Under the pieces are notes generated by a model. It saw nothing but the letters and a program-made list of their open reading frames with translations, did not search any database and was not told the origin of the DNA. This document shows positions 36,601 through 48,384 of a DNA stretch of 64,000 nucleotides, piece by piece. The DNA is from Membranipora membranacea. Lineage: Eukaryota > Bryozoa > Gymnolaemata > Cheilostomatida > Membraniporidae. The stretch is taken from positions 7,889,501-7,953,500 of the forward strand of contig OU612074.1 in NCBI GenBank assembly GCA_914767715.1, written 5' to 3'. Numbering within the stretch: position 1 is the first letter of the stretch; each line of letters opens with the position of its first letter. Both the position numbers and the translations under genes were made by a program.

Positions 36601-38065
36601 GCAGAGGTTTTAGGCTTCAAAATGAGCCCAAGAACAGCTCAATAGTACTGAAGAATTGACCTATATAAGTAAGGTCTGGCTGACCCTCGTCGCGAGCGTT
36701 GCTCAGTGGAAATGATGTCACAAACATACACTGTGGATCTAAGTCTACGTTTTGAAACTTTGGACCCTTGTATTTTCATCAAAATTGGTTGAAACCAATT
36801 TTATCCAAACATTGTTTGTGCCGTTCAAGAGATTGTTCCAGCGCTAATAAAGGCACCATGATGATTCCAAACTTGATTGTGTGGATGATTTTAGTGTCAT
36901 GAGTGTAGTGGTATGAGATTATGCTCCCCAGAGGTTGTTAGTTTAGGGTATCTTGATTGGTTGAAATGTGCTCTGGGTTTTGTGGTTTGTTAGATGGGGC
37001 TGCCAAGATCAATCTTGTGGTACAGACCCGGAATATGCCACAAGATAGCTACATGTGTAATCTATTGCGCTGTCATCTGAATTTTAAGAGCTATACATTC
37101 TAAAAGATCGATACTGATTGCACTGATACATACACACTAACAATAATTTGCTTATCTGATATGAAATGTGAAAGGGAATATATGTATCCGATATATCCGT
37201 TACATGTGGGCATTGATAACACAAACCTTGTATTCCTTTGATCATCTGGTTTAGTTGTATGCTGTTAACTGTCAGGTAGATTACTAATGCAGCCGTCAGA
37301 ATGATGATGACTCCACTTATGTAGATAAGACATTTCAGTCTCGGAGGAGTTCCCTGAGGGTGATCAGTTGACATGTATATATTTTCCTCTTTGTCCATAT
37401 TGAGTTTGCCAGAGTTTTTAGAGATTTGATGTTTTAAAGATCTGATTGAGGGCTTCACTTGTTTCTCCTCATTGCCCATGATGTATGTGTTCCTCCGAGC
37501 TGCAGTCTTATGGGTCTCCATGTCTAAACAAACCAAAGTAGAAAGCTGATTACAAAAGGTTGTCAGAAGAAAAAATGTACTACTCACTCGATTCCCATGC
37601 GACCAAAATATCAAACCAACATTTCGTTATCATCAATGATAAATTCAATACTCACTTCGTTTGCTATGGTCAGCCCCAGTTGAATTTACAGGCCGTTCAT
37701 CATTGTCATCTGCATAACCATACTCATGTTCAGTAACGCTGCTGTTATCAGTACCCTGATGATGCTCCCAGCTCACTGTCATGTCCTTTCTTTCAGCTGT
37801 CGGAGTGGTCACGACATAGGCATAGTCATGAAGTTGATCACCTGCGGATTCATGTTCACCAGATTTTACTGTGTGACTTTCATGCTCATGGTCCTTTGGA
37901 TAATACAGATCAATGTATTCCATCCTGCCTTCCATCCTCAATAGATTTGTAAAACAATGTGGTGTCGGGTTATATCCATACAAAGCGCTGAGAGAATGAA
38001 TTGCTGTCCGTTTATCTCCAATTGGAATATATCTCATCTTAGGCATGGAAGCAAAGTCATGCCAC
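33677..38065 (-). CDS. Type II transmembrane C-type lectin receptor with tyrosine-rich cytoplasmic tail (5' end open)
   Basis: Exons on the minus strand: 38065-37656, 37523-37227, 34431-34225, 33954-33677. All are GT-AG and every phase agrees, giving at least 396 residues. Exon 1 is preceded by an acceptor, so an upstream exon is likely; internal ATGs (ASMPKM; METHK in exon 2) could also serve as starts. Exons 1-2 encode a hydrophilic tail with tyrosines in MEYIDLYY, DYAYVV, EYGYAD, NTYIMG and NIYMST, then one hydrophobic segment (about 37340-37270) and no signal peptide: type II topology. Exons 3-4 form the lectin domain: AACSGDYRIV start, AKAFCG cysteine, GEPDDF in the EPN/QPD position, and GKWHDCKC in the WND position, ending YICEV. 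EPD plus WHD allows but does not prove calcium-dependent sugar binding. MEYIDL is close to an ITIM core (hydrophobic-x-Y-x-x-L). Ligand and signalling partner unknown. Confidence 0.82.
34553..34780 (-). repeat. Interspersed repeat Z, copy 2, in the lectin gene intron
   Basis: Inverted match to 19463-19692. It lies about 120 bp upstream of the first lectin-domain exon, in the intron between exons 2 and 3. Confidence 0.8.
34781..37226. other. Large lectin-gene intron, remainder
   Basis: No additional exon or element recognised between repeat Z and the transmembrane exon. Confidence 0.5.
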
Positions 38066-40379
38066 CTAAAGATAATACTGAACAATGCAAGAATGATTGC
38101 CTGGTGTGTGCCATTTTTGGATATCCAATGATGATTATGATTGGTTGTTTAATAATCACCCGATGGAGTTTGTATTGACAGTCGCATCTCAGGGATGGAT
38201 TGAGTTTCCAACCCATTCGCAACGAAGTAGAGGTAGAGTCAAATAAATGTTTGAGTTCCAGAGGAGACTAAGAAGATATAAAAAACGCCTCCGATAATCC
38301 CTTCCGTAACATAACACTGATGACTATGATACAATTACTTTATAATATAATGTGGAATAGATTGATCTGTAAAGTCTGTCCATGCCTGCAAATTGCAGAG
38401 CTATTTTGATTCACCTTAAGATTAAGATGAGCGAAGGAAGTCCTTGACAAGGGATTGATGGGAGCATCATCCACAAACATCCGCAAGCTTACTGTCAAAC
38501 CTGGACCCAAAATTGACAATGAATGGCCCTATTTCCTTGAGCCTCTGTTCACCAAAAAGAAATTTGAGAACCTGCCTTAGAAATCTCACTGAGTGATCCA
38601 TTTATGATGGTAATCAAATAATTTGGTTACGTGTCCAATGTTTCTTGCTGTCGCCATTCACTCATTACTAACGCAATCTGCAGTTAGCGCTAGCATTCTC
38701 TTGTTTCTTTTTAATGGCTACAATGTACAGTTTAATCTGCCGGATAATTTTCACTGAGATTAGCTTATTGAATTTGAACAAGATTCTCACAGTGTCTATT
38801 TGCCAATTGTTTACCTTTCACTTGACATCAACATCTTAGCCAACCATAATTGGATGCATTGTTGGTATCCAAGTTATTTACTCATGAAGTCATAATCAAG
38901 ATAAGCCAGTCAGAATGTTACTTCTGTTTACACTGGCATTCATAGACCTTCACAGAACTTATAAGGAACCAGTAGATTTAAAAATGGACAACCCTGTGGG
39001 TAAACACACATATTATCATATAATGCTGGCTCAACTCTTGAAGTTGACCAAGAAGCGCAGAAAATCAATGAAACATTGTTGCAAATACTGGAGAAAAAGG
39101 CGCCAGAGATTTTAAAGTTTTTTTGCGAGGCAATCACATTCTCGGCATAATCACTCTGTACAATGATGAGCTTTGAAGCAGAGTTTGGTGAAATAATTTG
39201 ATAAAAATATACAAATGGAATTTGGACAATTATCTAGTGTTTTGCATAAAATGATACAACTTCCAGCCCCCTAACTCTTCTGTTAAAGAATGATCATGAT
39301 TGCACTTCCACCCAAACAACCATCATTATAAAAATGAATATTCGCGAAATTAAAAACTCACTGCATTCATTATCAGCAGCAAAAGACAGGAAGTTAGGTC
39401 AGCTTACAATGACTACTGTCTCTCTGATTCCACAGGTGTGTCATGATGACTTGTCACAAGTGCATTGGAATGTGTGTGAAGGATTAACAAAAAGTTTTAA
39501 TTATACTTAATTGGACAATTTAAAATTTTGACAACAAGGATATCACGGTAATTATGTAATTATGCCTGTTATTGGCTAACCTCCCTGCTTGTGGCACTCA
39601 AGCTGACAGATTAAAATTTATTACTTTAAACAGCGTTGCCACTGGTTTAAAATTTTAATACTATCTGAACTAGTGCCAACACCTACTAGGGAACTACCAT
39701 CCAAGAGTGAGAGAAAAAAATGCCAAAATTGCTTCCTGTACACCATTACAACTGAGATGGCTGAGAATGATATAGTATAACATCAAGAGCTCCTTTGTAG
39801 ACAGTTAATTAATATATACAAGGCTTACAATAGTTGATTTGCCTTTGCCTCCCTCACCTCACATTCCAAAACATTCAGAGCTAACTCCATGCTCAGAGCA
39901 TCTTTGGCTAACAAATAGAAATAGCTGAGAGCCATTCACTCTCAATAATCACAAGGAGGGTAGTTTAGACTATGCCAATAATCAGTACTCATACTACTTG
40001 CTGTGACACCAAGTTTGAGTTTTTTTAGCATCAGTCAGCATATTTTCAGTAGTCAGTGGTTCTGTGGAAAATATGGCCTCATTCACATATCATTTCTCTC
40101 CACTTAGGCATGTAGGACAATTGATACACAATAATTCCCCGCTCAACTACTGGTGAGCGATGTTGTACATTTTTATTAGTAGCAAAGTTTTCTGATAATT
40201 CTGCTAGCATAGTTTACCTGATGTATTCAATTTATGTAGTTGCTGCCAATGTTAACAGATTGCACAAAATATAACATAGGGTATGGCACAACACAGAAGA
40301 CTTTTGAACATAAGTATTTTGTCGGGTCATCATACTCATTACTAAGAGTTTTCTGTGCTTACAAAAATTGTGAGCGGAC
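38066..40379. other. Gene-poor interval upstream of the lectin gene
   Basis: Apart from the CARD-like tail at 39022-39150, nothing is supportable. A minus-strand frame at about 38600-38470 reads like protein (VRFLRQVLKFLFG) but has no partner exon or recognised family. Confidence 0.4.
39022..39150 (+). pseudogene. Possible CARD-like C-terminal fragment (weak)
   Basis: The 43-codon frame includes EAQKINETLLQILEKKAPEI and KFFCEAITFSA, then stop. The pattern of a hydrophobic helix, (K/R)G or KK-P turn and F..F..A(I/L) resembles the last helices of CARD or other death-fold domains. There is no start, no clear splice acceptor and no first half of a domain, so this may be chance or an old fragment. 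Confidence 0.25.
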
Positions 40380-40485
40380 AATTCGAATGGAATGCTTTCG
40401 ATTTCCATCATGGTTAAACGTAAGAAAAGATTTGCTCCGGCTGGGACTTGAACCTGGGCCTCCCGCGTTATAGACTTTGATGCTA
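40380..40485 (-). mobile_element. tRNA-derived SINE fragment, copy 2
   Basis: On the minus strand, CGCGGGAGGCCCAGG then a B-box-like GGTTCAAGTCCC and GGAGCAAATCTTTTC. It matches the 3' tRNA part and first non-tRNA bases of the inverted copy at 40810-40930. Confidence 0.7.
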
Positions 40486-40664
40486 CCTTGCACAGCAATA
40501 TCTATTCATTACAGCAGATCTTGCCTGGTCATCTAAATACAAACTCATTGAATACAATGTCAATCCAATAATATAATATTGACTAGAACTGTAAAGGCTT
40601 ATACTATAACTACACAATAGCAATAATAAATGTAATTTATTTAGCAGGCAGGGTTAATTACACA

Positions 40665-41015
40665 ATAATCACTATGGTTCCATGGATCGATTATGTAAGG
40701 ATTTCGGTAGTAATCGCCCCATGGAAATGGCATTAAAGTCAAATTCCGATTGTGACGAATGACTTTTTGGACGCGAATATCCAAACCGTGTTTATTCGAC
40801 ACAGGTCCTAATAGGCGTCGTGGCTGAATGGTTAGCCGCATTGCACACAATGCATTCAAAGGGATATCACGCGGGAGGCCAGGGTTCAAATCTCGGCCGG
40901 GGCAGTTTCTTTTCATGTTTTTCCCATCATGGGAATGGTTAGAATCCACTGGATTCTAACCATTCGAAATTGGAGTGAACCACAAAATCGACCCATGGAA
41001 CCATAGTGAATGGTT
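40665..41015. mobile_element. Small inverted-repeat element carrying a tRNA-like segment
   Basis: The outer ends are CACTATGGTTCCATGG at about 40670 and CCATGGAACCATAGTG at about 40996, extending to ATCGATT/AATCGAC-type sequence. Between them lies a tRNA-like head at about 40812-40905, with A-box TGGCTGAATGGTTAGCCG, a perfect GCATTG/CAATGC anticodon-type stem, and B-box GGGTTCAAATCTC. The acceptor stem does not pair, so it is not a functional tRNA gene. A perfect 31-nt palindrome follows at 40934-40964. Confidence 0.7.
40934..40964. repeat. Perfect 31-nt palindrome
   Basis: Arms AATGGTTAGAATCCA and its exact complement around one central C, just downstream of the tRNA-like segment. Confidence 0.95.
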
Positions 41016-41505
41016 GCTGGTTGGGTAATGATATATGGGTCAGTTTCGTACAATTCTAGAATTGTCCAGAATTGTCCAACAACTATTGGGTATGAAACAC
41101 AGTGTAATAATTATGTTGTTTATTATAGAGCACAAATCGAACGCACAATAGAACAAATGAAAATTCCACCAAACGCTCCGTTGCTACGTAGTTTAACCAG
41201 TGCAATTGATGATCCGAGTACAATAATAATGATATGAGTGATAAACTATTTTTGAAGAAACGATGATAGGATCAAACTTAAACACGGCTAGGTTTACAGG
41301 GCCATGAAAATAGAGGCAAAACACACCACAAAATACAACTCTTAACGTTGTGCTGAATTGATTATTTCGCAAACTGAACATGAACCTACGATAACAATGG
41401 ATGTGATGCTTGATATGTTTAATGATTCAGAAAAGTTTGCTGTTTTATATTTTATGATCAGTCAGTTCAGAAAGTACACTAACCTGATACTATTATGTAA
41501 CTAGC

Positions 41506-41677
41506 CTGTCATGAGTATGAAAGCTTGACGGATAGCTGCTGCCCAGCTAGCATCATCCAGTGGTATGTCAAACCCAGTACTTATAGCTCCAGTAATAACA
41601 CCATTAACTCCTTCTATCACATTCATGGTCACACTACTCTTTTGGCTGCCTTGATGCCTCACGTAAAGGCTCTCCAT
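41506..41677 (-). pseudogene. Relic of transporter exon 1, still open, GC donor
   Basis: From ATG 41677 the frame is open for 57 codons plus 1 nt, ending ILMTG at the same phase as exon 1 of the intact transporter (49046-49325). GVITGAISTGFDIPLDDASW and AAAIRQAF match GVITVAISTRFDIPLDEASW and AAAIHTAF of the intact gene. The donor reads ACAG|GC instead of GT. The first 20 residues differ from the intact copy but share GGCATCAAGGCAGCCAAA-type sequence with the relic at 45148-45238. No exon 2 follows on this strand. Confidence 0.85.
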
Positions 41678-42311
41678 TGCGGTACTGACTGAAGAATCAA
41701 GTAATCAAGAAAAGGTGAGGTAATGGATAGTGGATAATGGAAGTTTGTTTTAAATGCGGATGAAAAAAAAAAGCCAAATATGTATAATATTTTAGCAAAG
41801 ATCATGCAGCAAATTATATTAATTGCATTCAAGTCACCCTCAGTCTAAAATACCACTGCTTTCTAACATGTTGAAAGGCATTAACCTCATTCAATGTTAA
41901 TCCTCAGATCATCAACACCATGGCTGTATCAATCGGTTATGAAGTGGTAGGAACAATCAGAGGTTCCTCCATTTAAGTTTTTCAAGAAAACATACAGTTT
42001 TGGAAAGTTTTGGACAAAGATAAACCAGCAGTCAGCCATAGGGAACATTCTTTTATTAACAATGGAATAAGGGAGATCATTCATGATCAGCTCCATTGTT
42101 TATAATTTTTGGCAACAAACAAATGTTCATCCAAGGATAGACTTTTCATTCTTATTTTGATTGGGCGTCAACATCATTTTGCAGGTTTGCCCAAAGAGGT
42201 CACTTCGCAATTACTGGTCATATATTATGCCACAAGTTTCAGTCTTTCAATTCTTGATTGCTTTTGAATTCTGAAAATAATTAAATTGAAAGAAAAAAAC
42301 CTATCCCAAAG

Positions 42312-42480
42312 CATGGGCGGCGAAATAATAGTTGACTTTAGGGCTAGGCAGCAATATCGGTGTCAGGTTGCTATCTGTTTGCAGGCAGGTCAGAGCACAC
42401 CTGGAGGGAAGCTAATCAGAATATCAGTGCTCCATAACCTCAAACAACAGCAATGGATTCCTATCGCAACCTGTCTATGA
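42312..42480 (-). mobile_element. SINE tail, diverged copy
   Basis: The plus strand begins GGGCGGCGAAAT and continues with GGCAGGTCAGAGCACACCTGG-like sequence, matching the tail of the SINE at 17130-17346 in the same orientation. The tRNA head is missing or too diverged. Confidence 0.6.
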
Positions 42481-42695
42481 TGGGAATTAATCAGTGTAAA
42501 CATATATTTGTAATAAATAAGATACTGTAGCAGTGTTTTAAATTTAATTGCTAGAAATTTGGTGATGCTGTGGCCCCTTAGCTTTATCTACGAATACACT
42601 CCTGATTAAAAATATGGACCAAACTTTCTCTATAGAACATTCATCATTTGGCAAAGTGCATATCAATGATAGTTCATGCAGTTTATGTGGATTAC

Positions 42696-43597
42696 CTGCC
42701 AGTGAAAGTGATAGAGTTCCAAGTTTTATTTCAAATTCCCCTTTCTCCAGGGTTCTCTTCATGCTTGAGGGCTAAACAGTATATTGTGATCATAATCCAA
42801 AGACATCACTTGATTTCCTAGGCTTTCTTTAAAAAATAAAAACGATAAAGCAGTTTTGTCACAAAGAGGGCTTACTTCGTAACACTTTCATCTGTGGGAC
42901 ATGCGCTGCAAACTAAGGCGTAAAGCGAGCAATTATTGGTGCTGAGATATGCAATTTCATCTAAGTGGAAAAGTTCAATTCAGGAAAAACATAGCTTAGT
43001 TTATGAATAGCGCATGCTTTATTGATGTATGACACACTGTTGCTTAATTTGTAGTTCCAGGATAATTGAGTAATTTCAAACCAATCTACTGAAAGTGATA
43101 AAAATAATTAAAATTGATGTTTTTCTGCTCAATTCTAGTGATTGTTCATTATTCTAACCGGCATTATTTGAGAAATAAAAATCATCCCACAGCTAAATCC
43201 TGTTTTTGAATCAGAGAACTTTCGATATAGCTTAGGAGACTTGAAAGGCATCCAAAATTGCTATCTGTTGCTGTTGCAAGTATGTGTTTATTTGTGAAAC
43301 GGAAGCAACAGAAAGATTTGTGGTCATCATTTTGTTTATATTGACTCACCATTTCAAAGATTCTAATTTTAGGACTCAACTTTGGTCTGCCTCTCGGTAT
43401 TACTTTCTTCTGTGGCGTCGATTCATTACATGGTATTGGTATCGTTATCTCATCTGGCGATTGTGAGCTACCAGGGGTACATGTGTCTGATAGCGATGTG
43501 GATTGAGTGACTGAAGATCCAGACTCGGATTCTGGCTGTGACTGTTGTCGTTGCCATGTATATTCATTTTGTACCAACTGACGTCTTGGCTTCTTAG
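42696..43597 (-). CDS. Two candidate exons of an unidentified AT-hook-containing protein
   Basis: Exon 43597-43350 follows a pyrimidine-rich acceptor and ends GAAATG|GTGAGT in phase 0. Exon 42771-42696 follows TGTTTAG in phase 0 and ends GGCAG|GTAATC in phase 1. The first is Ser/Gln/Pro-rich with PRRQ and an AT-hook-like PRGRPKL near its end, which suggests DNA binding; the second encodes EKGEFEIKLGTLSLSLA. Neither has a recognised domain beyond the AT-hook core. Entry and exit phases show that more exons should exist on both sides; I could not find them with confidence. Low-complexity repeat-derived sequence is the alternative. Confidence 0.45.
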
Positions 43598-43928
43598 CTT
43601 TAGGTTGAAGAAAGGAGGGATGAGAAAGAAATATAGTAGGAATCGCTGTTAGATGGAGCCTTGCACAAATGGAGAAAAAGTTGTTCAAAATAAATCAGGT
43701 ATCTAGTCAAAGCAGTTTATTTTTATCCATAACCATTGTATTTATCAGCTGTTATACTGTTTGATGCTCCACTGCACTGCACTTCACAGTAACATAACGT
43801 TGTTGGGTTTTTCCAATAATTAACTGTGACACATTGCTCTATTATTAGCCAGTCTAGATTTCTCTATAAGTCTATGGTCATGGTAAAGCCTAACTTACTC
43901 GCTGTCTAGACCACTTAGATCATAAACA

Positions 43929-44083
43929 CTCCTGTGAAGGATATTGAGTATTACAATAGGGTATTATATGCAGTCTTAGGATAAATGTTGGAGGTATAAG
44001 AATAATACCAGCAATCGATGTGACACCAAAACTGGCAGGCCCACCTCCTGTCACGCCCAATGCCAGATATAGGTCATTTATTG
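43929..44083 (-). pseudogene. Relic of transporter exon 4
   Basis: The minus strand reads INDLYLALGVTGGGPASFG then VTSIAGIILI, aligning with NYLSMALAEAGSGPAMFG and VMSMAGNIFI of the intact exon (51004-51276). Nucleotide similarity continues through ATCCTAAGACTGCATA to CACAGGAGTG, with indels that break the frame. It lies 5' of the exon 1 relic on the same strand, the reverse of gene order, so the copies are rearranged. Confidence 0.75.
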
Positions 44084-44584
44084 TGGGATCCTTGCTTGCA
44101 ATGGAGAATTACAACATTTAAAACATCTTTTTAATTGCAGTTCAAGTTAGCTTGAAAAGTAAACCTGAGTCTTAAAGCTAAAACATAAAGCTAAAAGGTA
44201 AACCTGAAATGTAAATCTGAGTCGTAAACCTAAAGCGTTCATGGTCTTGTTCGCAGCAAACGAGGGAATACATGAAATAGAAGTTTTGAAAATTAATATT
44301 AATTGTTAAGGTTTCACACTAGCTTTCACCAGGTCTTCATGAATCATCAGTACTTTGCTAAATACAAGTTATCCTGTCTCTGTGACAGAACAGATAAACG
44401 CAGCGTGAGGGATAATAACCAGAGATTGGCGATTAGTATTTGGCAAACCTTTGCGCCGCCATGCATAATAAATTTCTATTAAGTTTACGGTATAAAATGT
44501 TTCCTCGGATCAATATCTTGTCTGATGATAAAGATAAGCCTGGAGGAACAAGAACCTGAAGATGAATTTTTAACTTTGACGCTA

Positions 44585-44656
44585 TCGCTGACCTATATCA
44601 CTGACCTCTATCACTGACCTCTATCACTGACCTCTATCACTGACCTCTATCACTGA
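44585..44656 (+). repeat. 13-bp tandem repeat (CACTGACCTCTAT)
   Basis: Five or more copies, nearly perfect. Confidence 0.95.
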
Positions 44657-45147
44657 TAAAGCAAGCCAATCTTTATATCAATTAATTGCTCCCAACAATT
44701 TTTATTTTCTCAGAATGAATCAACGTCTTCTAAAAAACACCAAACAAAAGATATTTGGAATATTTAAACCAAACTTTACTAATGAATCATTTGGCACAAG
44801 CTACATTAACTATGAATTAGATGCACTGTGACCAATTTATGAATCTGCTCATCTTGAGCTCATAGTTCAAGATGTCTACGCCCATTTAATCAAACATTTG
44901 GTATAAATTCATGGCATATTTTAGGTAATACTGGATTTCTGTACTGCATCATATTTACTGATCAACTCACACCTAGCATTGCTGGCTGCACAGTTTGATT
45001 GATGTTGCGATTTGAATGCACTTAAACTGTTACACCTGTGCACTGGCATCCGACCAAGAGTAGACATTTAAAAGTCTTTGAACTAAACAGTCTATACATG
45101 GGTCATATCAAAGTTATGGAGGAGTTAAAGAGTCTACTCTGCAGCTA

Positions 45148-45238
45148 GAGACATCAAGGCAGCCAAATATAAAATTTTGCCACAGCTGGTACAAGCTGGG
45201 CGGCAGCTATTCACACGGCTTTCATACATATGACAGGT
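45148..45238 (+). pseudogene. Fragment of transporter exon 1
   Basis: AGCTGGGCGGCAGCTATTC and CACGGCTTTCATAC, followed by CAGGTTAG, reproduce the 3' end of exon 1 and its donor at 49285-49328 almost base for base. Upstream, ACATCAAGGCAGCCAAA is shared with the minus-strand relic at 41506-41677. No open frame remains. Confidence 0.85.
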
Positions 45239-48200
45239 TAGTGGCATAATATGACTGATTGACTGACTGATCGGTGATAAGTTAGAGATGTAGTGCCACA
45301 GTCAACATGTTCGATGGTCTGGCTAACTTGTCACTAGGTAAACTGGGGTCATGCTATTACCCCGTATGGCCTGTTTATTTTGTAAACATCCAATTTTGAT
45401 ATATTCCAGTTTTTAAGTAACTCAAGTCATGAAATGTTGTGAGCTTTCAGCGGGAAGGGGGAGGTGTGCCAGTTTGATCTTTCCAAATTGGTTGACCAAA
45501 AAATTAAAAACAGGAAATTTTCCAAAAGCATTGCAAATTTCAAGATCCAAATCTCTTGTTATAGCAGTTTTATGTTTCTTTTTAAATGAAATAGGTGAGT
45601 GATTATGCATCAGTTTTGAGAGCTTTGAGTTTAGCTTCAATTTTCGTGGCGCTCTAAGCCTAACGCTATCTAAGCTTGACCCTATCATCATTTCATAAAA
45701 AAATTAAATTAAATTAGAAAAAACAACTTAATTTAACCAAATTTTGGAGGTGTTATATATAGCCTTGTTGTATTGAAATTGCTGTAATTATAAAAACATA
45801 AAAAACATAACATACCATGTGCATTGAAAAACGTAAAATTGATCCGCGTTGTTTCCACCATCGCATTGGAAATGATGTAATTGGTTAGGATGAAAATCCG
45901 CTCCGCTTGTCTGGTAACCAGAGCTCAATTGACTTATTACCAGGTATTTCGTTCTACATGATCATACTGGATGCGTGGATTTACCAAGTTAAACTAAGCC
46001 TGATTCATCCTCTGAGTAATCAAGGAATTAATGCCCTAGGGTGTCATGGTGCTGCTATTTCTCTTTATATTCATCAACTTCAACATTCATCAATCAAATT
46101 TATGGGGGTAAGGACCACTGATTAGCATTCGACCTTCAATTTACCAGAAATTATGTTTTATTCATATTTACATTGCATCTCTATACAAGGGTGGTCGTTG
46201 GTCCAATATTATGAATTATGTCATGATGTGCTAGGGTGCGAGAGCAATAATAATTGTGATCATAACGTCAACATAACACAGAGAACTTATACTGTACTAT
46301 GAATATCTATGGCTAGCCTAACATGTAAATATTGAGTAATTCCATTGCAAGCCAGACATGCTGGTCAATAAACGCACTATACAACATTCCAATTCATTGT
46401 TATGAAGGTGGCAGAATCATCAGAAGTAAATATCATGCTCTGTAATTTTCTCAAGACTTCTTTGATCAGTGATTGAGCGTTTTGCTATCACTAACTGTAA
46501 AGCTTGTGAGAGAAATTCTGCTGGTACACATACCTTGCTTGTGAAATATTGAATTTGAGTAAAACAAATTAGACTGTGTTTTGAGACGTTTAACATTCAA
46601 TGGTGAAAAGATATGTTGTGGTATATCATTAACAGTTGAAGCAATGATATAGTCTAGCATTGTAGTATAGCTTAAGATTATAATCTCAAGTCAAAGTCTG
46701 TCTTTACAGAACCAAAATAGGAATCTTTCATTGTATTTGGGGCTGATACCATGAAAGAAGCAATACTCGCTCACCGAAGTGATATGTTGTAGGAAATTAA
46801 ATGAATCAGGCCTTGTTGTATTTTTGCAGTTATTCTAAGTGCTCGCTTTGGAAGTAAAAGAATATTGTCTCAGACATATTTTGGCAAGGTTGTAGTAAGA
46901 TGTGTATGCCAAAATGACAATGATGAATCAATAATTGATGGTAATTGCCATTTATTATCAAAAAAGGCCTGCATAGCTGCAAAAGAATGCAGCTATTACA
47001 AACTTCTAAAGTTTATATCCATGCATGCCTATCTTTTATGTCACAAAATTTCAAGAAAATATTTAGATAAGAATAGAGCAGTGTTATCACTAAGCAGTTG
47101 TGACGTTGCGCATAACATATAGTTGAGTCAGCAGCTGGAGCTGTGGGGTATGTAACCTTTTGTTATACATGATGATTGGATCTCACCCAAACAGACAACC
47201 TAGATAACCTCTTTTTTCATTGTCCTGTTTTATGGTCCATGTTCAAAGGGTAAACTAAGGACTCAGAATTATTTTGAGCAAAATTGTGGCATTTTCTATC
47301 TATATCAAGCTGATTTTTTGTCTTAATACAATACAAAGATTGGATTGAAAGTAGTTTTACATTATTTTGACGTATTTATTAGTCAGAATCAGTCGGCTTT
47401 TCACATTTGCAACCTCTGTTTACCTTTAAGGTGGCAGTGGCCTCATGGTGTGGGACTCAAATTATGCGAAGGAACTTTCTTCCAACCAAATGCCAATGTT
47501 GGCCGACCGTGGGCCCAAAAACTACTTGTTTTGAGAAACCGCTGAGTAATGCCTTGATAGGTGATACAATTGCCTAATCGCTATCTTTGTTTCAGCATGC
47601 TAATCCTGACTTAACTTAGCTTCATTGAAGCTTCATGATGATTAAATTGTGCAACCTAATGTAGTTTAATGCTAGTTTTGCATGTTGCTCTCATTGACCT
47701 TAATAAAATTGGATTGTTATTGTCCTGAAATACAAGTGTTTCTGACTAGCTGTAATAAATGATGATTCCTAAAAATGATATTCAACTCCATGATATAGTA
47801 ACTAACTATGGAGTACTTTGAAGTTGCTCAAAGCTGCTGGTGCTTTTTTGGACTCTAAACCTCAACCGCTGTATTCCGATTAGGCTAAGAATCACCTCTA
47901 ATCCCCTTTGACTATTTTTAATGATCGATGAGAAAACCCATTTTGGATGGTATTCTGATCCAAAGGCAACGGCAACATTTGAAGCCGTTGTTCATGTCGC
48001 TCAATAACACATATTGAGTTAATGAGGGAATGATTACACCACTTTCAACTATTTTTCATCATGTAGCCATAATCATTCCACTATTGAGAGAATCTTATGT
48101 GCTGAGAACAGCCTGAAAAAGGTGTCTAAAAACTAGGCAGTGAGGAGCGGTTCTGAGTAGTTGTGTGTGTTTGTTGTCCTTCTTTTCAAGCAACTCCTAT

Positions 48201-48384
48201 TTGTGCCATTTTCAATAATCAATCTGCTCTTACAGGGTTTTGCAATTTAGGTTCCGCACATGTGCAATAGTAAAAATATATGATCTTAGGCTCAGACATT
48301 CGCAGAGCCTACTTTCAAATAAGATGATAAAATGGCAGCTTCCACATTCTAGCATTTTGGAAGTTAATTAAGATACCGGAACCT

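Noticed and set aside
40812-40905. tRNA gene
   Set aside because: A and B boxes are present, but the acceptor stem does not pair and a related copy lies nearby in reverse. It fits a tRNA-derived repeat better.
40641-40949. 102-aa minus-strand frame containing GRDLNPG
   Set aside because: The GRDLNPG string is the usual translation of a tRNA B box. It is derived from the SINE-like element.
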